Source: Gammaproteobacteria bacterium (GTDB taxonomy: Bacteria; Pseudomonadota; Gammaproteobacteria; DSM-19610). From it: 5,599 nucleotides of DNA. This document shows, in pieces, positions 1 to 2,940 of the stretch; within the stretch, counting starts at the first letter, position 1, and each line of letters starts with the position of its first letter. A program made the position numbers and the translations under genes. The stretch spans positions 1-5,599 of the forward strand of contig JAUXDG010000197.1 of NCBI GenBank assembly GCA_030618475.1. The letters run 5' to 3'. Below the pieces are notes generated by a model. It worked only from the letters and a program-made list of their open reading frames with translations. It did no database searches and was not told where the DNA came from.

Positions 1-158
1 CCCCCGAACGGACCAGCCACCATGGGAGAACCGCCGACGCCGATTTCGGTACCCGTGGAGACATTGGTGTTCACTACAGTATCTGCAATCAGCGGCAGTG
101 TGCCACTGGGGTTGGTGCCCAGCGTGTTCGGACCGATATCCGTGGTGTTCCAAGTGGT
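1..158 (-). repeat. Copy 1 of a ~90% identical inverted repeat shared by the two secreted-protein genes
   Basis: Read on the minus strand, this segment aligns without gaps to 3511-3668 on the plus strand. I count 15 differences in 158 bases, about 90% identity. The last 29 bases (4-32 here, 3637-3665 in the other copy) are identical. The frame is the same in both genes. The copy is cut by the window edge, so the true repeat may be longer. Confidence 0.9.
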
Positions 159-689
159 CGTGTTGAAGGGGGATACCCCAATCGGGTCGCCAAAACCGCT
201 GAAGGTCGCGTTGTTGCTGGCGGGCACAGTACCGGTGCCGGTGATGTTCTGGCTGACAGACAGACCGGCGCCCACGGCACCGAAGAAGCCAGAGGCATCC
301 ATCACGATGCTGACCGGAATGCCGTCGTTGCTGTTCCAGTTGAAGCCCATGTTGGTCAGGATCAGCGGACCATCTCCACCCACGCCGTCACCGATGGCTT
401 GGAAGGCGATGGAGGTTGCCGACGCATTACCATTACCAAAGAAGGAAAACGCGGCGAAGGTTCCGGTACCTGCACCGGTGGCGGTATCAAACGTCGCACT
501 ACCTGAAACGTCAGTGCGTAAACCAAGGAAGCGGTCGCTGTCACCATTGAGCACCATGGAGCCGTCAGGGTTCAGCATAGTAAACAGACCGGTAAAGTCC
601 ATGCTGATGATGTCTGCGGATGCGCTACCCGAGACGCCCATTGCGCTGACGAGAGCAGTTGCGAGGGCAGTTTTCTTTAACTTATTCAT
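1..689 (-). CDS. Secreted Gly/Asn-rich beta-domain protein, paralogue of the gene at 2941 (3' end outside window)
   Basis: This is the N-terminal 229 codons of an exported protein of unknown function. The ATG at 689-687 is preceded by GGAGGAG at 706-700. Residues 1-25 form a clear Sec signal peptide: a Lys-rich start (MNKLKK), a hydrophobic core and an ASA|D cleavage site at 25/26. The mature part has no Cys and is rich in Gly, Asn, Thr and Ser, as in beta-sandwich surface proteins. Landmarks are FSFFGNGN (81-88), MGFNWNSNDGIPVSIV (114-129) and TTDIGPNTLGTNPSGTLPL (192-210). Each has a counterpart in the gene at 2941, so the two are paralogues. The reading frame is open to the window edge and ends in VAGPFG, just before the point where the paralogue moves into Ig-like repeats. 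From memory, related proteins in gammaproteobacteria often end in a PEP-CTERM-like sorting tag; that is not visible here. The gene is divergent from the FadL-type gene across a 703-bp gap. I am sure it is a gene and exported; its function is unknown. Confidence 0.9.
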   Translation of the reverse strand, partial: MNKLKKTALATALVSAMGVSGSASADIISMDFTGLFTMLNPDGSMVLNGDSDRFLGLRTDVSGSATFDTATGAGTGTFAAFSFFGNGNASATSIAFQAIGDGVGGDGPLILTNMGFNWNSNDGIPVSIVMDASGFFGAVGAGLSVSQNITGTGTVPASNNATFSGFGDPIGVSPFNTTTWNTTDIGPNTLGTNPSGTLPLIADTVVNTNVSTGTEIGVGGSPMVAGPFG

Positions 690-700
690 AAATGTAACAC

Positions 701-713
701 TCCTCCAAAATAT
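701..713 (-). promoter_or_regulatory. Ribosome-binding leader of the minus-strand gene, identical to that of its paralogue
   Basis: On the minus strand this reads ATATTTTGGAGGA. The same 13 bases precede the paralogue at 2921-2933, and TTTTGGAGGA also precedes the FadL-type gene at 1377-1386. The Shine-Dalgarno core GGAGG (706-702), continuing as AGGAG (704-700), lies 10-12 nt from the ATG at 689. This supports the chosen start. Confidence 0.8.
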
Positions 714-718
714 TTAAG

Positions 719-734
719 AGTATATCGATCGATA
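719..734 (-). promoter_or_regulatory. Candidate -10 element and 12-bp palindrome upstream of the minus-strand gene
   Basis: On the minus strand TATACT (724-719) matches five of six bases of the sigma-70 -10 consensus and would give a short leader of about 20-25 nt. No good -35 hexamer sits 16-18 bp further upstream, so an activator or another sigma factor would be needed. A perfect 12-bp palindrome, TATCGATCGATA (723-734), overlaps the edge of this element and could be an operator. Both assignments rest on pattern only. Confidence 0.3.
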
Positions 735-959
735 CGAAACACAAAAAAATTCCAGTCTACGCGTACGCTCAGAATTCAACCTGGAACGATGAGCCCCAAA
801 TCTCCAGAATCTCTCGTAATGAAGCAACACATGTGCCAAAAGTTACAACGCCATAGTAATCAGTGTGTTAAACTGCATTTTGTGACACGGCAGCGGCACG
901 CAAGACTCCAATCTGTAAACAATTCCGACGCTTTAAGGCAGGATACAACACCCAAGCCG

Positions 960-990
960 TTGATATTTTTACCTTAAAAAACAATATACT
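960..990 (+). promoter_or_regulatory. Weak promoter-like pair, plus strand
   Basis: TTGATA (960-965, five of six bases of the -35 consensus) and TATACT (985-990, five of six of the -10) are separated by 19 bp, longer than the optimal 17. The stretch is very AT-rich. If used, it would start a transcript about 400 nt upstream of the FadL-type gene. Low confidence. Confidence 0.25.
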
Positions 991-1088
991 ACGTATCTTC
1001 AACGGCAACTTCTAGTCGACCTTGCTGCCCTGTAAGACCTATCGACAGCCATCACCTGCGAATGCTTACGTTGAAGAGTATGGCTCGC

Positions 1089-1126
1089 ATGGGGCCGGCC
1101 AGCGGCCTTGGCTGGGCCTGGCCCAT
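1089..1126. repeat. Strong GC-rich imperfect hairpin
   Basis: The arms 1089-1102 and 1112-1126 pair in 13 base pairs, interrupted only by single-base bulges at G1094, G1114 and T1119, around a 9-base loop (1103-1111). Most pairs are G-C, in contrast with the AT-rich surroundings. No T-run follows on the plus strand, so it is not a standard terminator. It could be a REP-like palindromic element or a structured RNA segment. Only one copy is seen in this window. Confidence 0.5.
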
Positions 1127-1142
1127 ATTCAAGTCATCGCAC

Positions 1143-1171
1143 TTGACAAATTTGACCATGGGATCAATGAT
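1143..1171 (+). promoter_or_regulatory. Candidate sigma-70 promoter overlapping palindromes
   Basis: TTGACA (1143-1148) is a perfect -35 consensus. With the optimal 17-bp spacer it is followed by AATGAT (1166-1171), which matches four of six -10 bases. The putative -10 lies in the centre of the inner palindrome at 1160-1174, and the -35 abuts the outer palindrome arm at 1148. A protein bound there would block or position RNA polymerase. It would leave a leader of roughly 215 nt before the FadL-type start codon. Confidence 0.35.
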
Positions 1172-1194
1172 CCCTACCAAATTTCACCATGGTG
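1148..1194. promoter_or_regulatory. Nested inverted repeats and a 14-bp direct repeat, operator-like
   Basis: The outer arms AAATTTG (1148-1154) and CAAATTT (1178-1184) are perfect inverted repeats. They enclose a perfect inner inverted repeat, GGGATCA / TGATCCC (1160-1166 and 1168-1174). Immediately after comes the 10-bp palindrome CACCATGGTG (1185-1194). In addition AAATTTGACCATGG (1148-1161) recurs as AAATTTCACCATGG (1179-1192), 13 of 14 bases identical and 31 bp apart, close to three helical turns. This is what tandem binding sites for a dimeric regulator would look like. No specific regulator is recognised. Confidence 0.5.
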
Positions 1195-1252
1195 CATTTT
1201 GAATACTTGCTGCCCGACCTGGCAAAGATACCACCTAGGGGAATTAACAAAA

Positions 1253-1281
1253 TTAACTTTGGCCTCGTCAGAAGATACAAT
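1253..1281 (+). promoter_or_regulatory. Candidate promoter for the FadL-type gene
   Basis: TTAACT (1253-1258, four of six) and TACAAT (1276-1281, five of six) are spaced by 17 bp. A start near 1288 would give a leader of about 105 nt. The -35 lies within two copies of AATTAAC (1242-1248 and 1251-1257), a 9-bp-phased direct repeat. It competes with the pair at 1143-1171 as the main promoter. Confidence 0.35.
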
Positions 1282-1288
1282 CGCCGCT

Positions 1289-1328
1289 CTTGGCGTATTT
1301 AAAGATTAGGCTACTGGCCAAGTTTTTT
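1289..1328 (+). terminator. Weak terminator- or attenuator-like stem with six T
   Basis: CTTGGC (1289-1294) pairs with GCCAAG (1317-1322), directly followed by TTTTTT (1323-1328). The loop of 22 nt is large and the stem only 6 bp, so efficiency would be low. It lies 64 nt upstream of the FadL-type start codon. It could end a transcript from an upstream start or act in the leader. Chance occurrence is quite possible. Confidence 0.25.
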
Positions 1329-1346
1329 ACAAGATTGCAAAGAAAA

Positions 1347-1360
1347 CTGGGCATACCCAG
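1347..1360 (+). other. Small leader hairpin upstream of the ribosome binding site
   Basis: CTGGG (1347-1351), a four-base loop CATA, and CCCAG (1356-1360) form a compact 5-bp stem that ends 20 nt before the GGAGG at 1381. It would fall in the 5' leader of the FadL-type mRNA from any promoter proposed here. A role in mRNA stability or translation is possible but not shown. Confidence 0.3.
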
Positions 1361-1380
1361 ATAAGCCACAGGGAACTTTT

Positions 1381-1385
1381 GGAGG
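1381..1385 (+). promoter_or_regulatory. Ribosome binding site of the FadL-type gene
   Basis: GGAGG lies 7 nt before the ATG at 1393, an ideal spacing, and so fixes that start. It sits within TTTTGGAGGAAA (1377-1388), repeated exactly at 2924-2935 before the next gene. Confidence 0.85.
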
Positions 1386-1392
1386 AAAAGTT

Positions 1393-2844
1393 ATGAAAGT
1401 GCTACCAAAGCGCTTGCGGGAAATCTGTCTTTTCTCGCTCCTGCTAGCACCTGCCGGTGCATACGCAACAAACGGTTACTTCATGATTGGATTCGGCGCC
1501 AAGTCCCGTTCCATGGGCGGTGTCGGTGTCGCCTATGCGCAGGACGGACTGGCCGCGGCCTCCAACCCTGCCGGAATGGCGTTCGCGGATGTCAGTTCCA
1601 TGCGCGCCGATGTGGGTGCCGACCTGTTCAACCCGCCACGTTCGATAAGACAGGACAGCGCAGCCCTGGAAGCCGGGTTTCCGGGATCGGACTCGGGCGT
1701 AAATCACGACAGTGGATCGGACCTGTTTCTGGTTCCCAACATGGGCATGATCTATAAGTTCAACCGCAAGATGTATATTGGGATGTCCGCAATTGGCGCC
1801 GGAATGAGTACCCGCTATAAACAGGACGTACCGGGAAAACCGGGCTGTTTACATGGATCAACCACAGCCAACGGGAATCCGGACAATGGCGTGGGTAGTA
1901 CCCTCTTCAACTTCAACTGTAATGCTGACAGCTATACCGTTGGTGCCGCGCTGTACCAGATGCAGGTGCTCCCGAGCATCGCCTACAAAGTAAATAAAAA
2001 CCACTCCATAGGCGCCTCGCTTGCGCTAGCCGTGCAAAGTTTCCGTGCCTATGGTCTGGGCGCCTTCCAGGACCTGGGTTTCGCCGGCAGCAAGGAACAC
2101 GTCAGCGGCAATGGCAATGACTGGTCCTATGGAGCAGGAATGCGCTTGGGCTGGTCCGGCAAGTTCTTCAAGCAGCGCCTGACACTGGGCAGCAACTACG
2201 CGTCACGCGTCTACATGACCAAGTTTGACAAGTACCGCAACCTGTTTGCCGAACGGGGTAGTTTTGATCTCCCTGAGCATTTCGCATTCGGTTCCGCCTT
2301 CAAGCTGACCGACAAACTGACCCTGGCGGCGGATGCACAACGCATCCTCTATAGCAATGTCCGTTCTATCGGCAACACCGGCCCCAGCGTCGAGGACCCG
2401 GGTGATCTGAACGTCAACGGCAGCTGCAAAGGTGTGCCCGATGACATCGACCCCGAAAACTGCAAACTCGGTGGCAATGACGGCATGGGCTTCGGCTGGC
2501 AGGACCAGTGGGTCTATAAAGTCGGCATCAACTACGACTACAGCACCAACTGGAGCTTCCGCGCTGGCTACAACTACGGCAAGTCACCGATCCAAGAGGA
2601 CCAGGTGCTGTTCAACATGCTGGCGCCGGCAACCGTCGAACATCATGCCGCCGTCGGCTTCAGCTACCGGCCGTCAAATAACATCGAATGGTCATTCAGC
2701 GGCGTGCATGCCTTTGAAAACACCATTAAAGGGCCCTCGGCCTTCGGTCCCACCGGGGATGAAAACGTCGATAAAAACGTCGACAGTACCGCCATCTCCA
2801 TGCGGCAGTGGTCACTGGGCGTCAGCTTTGCCTACAAGATGTGA
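1393..2844 (+). CDS. OmpP1/FadL/TodX-family outer-membrane transport protein
   Basis: Complete 483-aa gene. Family members are 14-stranded outer-membrane barrels with an N-terminal hatch that let hydrophobic compounds (long-chain fatty acids, alkanes, aromatics) diffuse into the cell. Residues 1-25 are a signal peptide with AYA|T cleavage at 25/26. The mature start TNGYF, the following SRSMGGVGVAYAQDGLAAASNPAGM segment (here described as 38-62, with the conserved NPA at 58-60) and the C-terminal GKSPIQ...LAPATVEHH (396-418) are typical of the family. Mature length, about 458 aa, is slightly longer than E. coli FadL. Two Cys pairs, C152/C176 and C345/C357, lie in Gly/Asn-rich stretches that look like surface loops and may form disulfides. 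The last residues, SFAYKM, end in Met rather than the more usual aromatic. The ribosome binding site at 1381 fixes the start. The large secreted-protein gene follows after 96 nt with no visible terminator, so co-transcription is likely. The substrate cannot be told from sequence, so no gene symbol is given. Confidence 0.94.
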   Translation: MKVLPKRLREICLFSLLLAPAGAYATNGYFMIGFGAKSRSMGGVGVAYAQDGLAAASNPAGMAFADVSSMRADVGADLFNPPRSIRQDSAALEAGFPGSDSGVNHDSGSDLFLVPNMGMIYKFNRKMYIGMSAIGAGMSTRYKQDVPGKPGCLHGSTTANGNPDNGVGSTLFNFNCNADSYTVGAALYQMQVLPSIAYKVNKNHSIGASLALAVQSFRAYGLGAFQDLGFAGSKEHVSGNGNDWSYGAGMRLGWSGKFFKQRLTLGSNYASRVYMTKFDKYRNLFAERGSFDLPEHFAFGSAFKLTDKLTLAADAQRILYSNVRSIGNTGPSVEDPGDLNVNGSCKGVPDDIDPENCKLGGNDGMGFGWQDQWVYKVGINYDYSTNWSFRAGYNYGKSPIQEDQVLFNMLAPATVEHHAAVGFSYRPSNNIEWSFSGVHAFENTIKGPSAFGPTGDENVDKNVDSTAISMRQWSLGVSFAYKM

Positions 2845-2940
2845 GCGAATCCTTTTAGCAGGATGCTCCAGACAAACAATTTGTGATGCCCGGAAACGAC
2901 ACCGGCGCACAACAAGATAGATATTTTGGAGGAAAGGGTC
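2845..2940 (+). promoter_or_regulatory. Short intergenic gap with ribosome binding site of the large secreted-protein gene
   Basis: Only a 4-bp stem (ATCC/GGAT near 2850-2865) without a T-run is present, so there is no convincing terminator after the FadL-type gene. GGAGG at 2928-2932 is 8 nt from the ATG at 2941. The preceding ATATTTTGGAGGA (2921-2933) is identical to the leader of the minus-strand paralogue. Read-through from the FadL-type gene is the simplest expression model. Confidence 0.7.

Larger units (their letters stand above)
690..1392. other. 703-bp divergent intergenic region without a convincing gene
   Basis: The region separates the 5' ends of two divergent genes. It is AT-richer than the flanking coding DNA. 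Short open frames exist on the plus strand (789-977 and 1022-1309), but neither has a ribosome binding site, a recognisable domain or a protein-like composition. What it does hold is regulatory-looking: promoter-like hexamers at 960-990, 1143-1171 and 1253-1281, a GC-rich hairpin at 1089-1126, nested palindromes at 1148-1194, and a stem followed by six T at 1289-1328. No tRNA or known riboswitch was recognised. Confidence 0.7.

Noticed and set aside
22..717. Long plus-strand open frame opposite the minus-strand gene
   Set aside because: It is the antisense of a gene with a signal peptide, ribosome binding site and paralogue. Its protein has Pro/Val-rich, shadow-type composition and no start signal.
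758..768. Overlapping 8-bp palindromes TACGCGTA and GCGTACGC
   Set aside because: Too short and too common by chance to call as an operator; they sit well upstream of the candidate -10 of the minus-strand gene.
789..977. 62-codon plus-strand open frame in the intergenic region
   Set aside because: No Shine-Dalgarno sequence at a proper distance, no domain and irregular composition.
1022..1309. 95-codon plus-strand open frame in the intergenic region
   Set aside because: It begins at a TTG without a ribosome binding site and spans the hairpin and palindrome cluster. The protein resembles nothing I know. It is better explained as non-coding, though a small gene cannot be fully excluded.
2850..2866. 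Possible terminator after the FadL-type gene
   Set aside because: The stem is only 4 bp with an 8-base loop and is not followed by a T-run.
2432..2920. 162-codon plus-strand frame overlapping the end of the FadL-type gene
   Set aside because: It is an out-of-frame shadow, rich in Ser/Thr/Arg and without family features; the FadL-type frame is intact through 2844.
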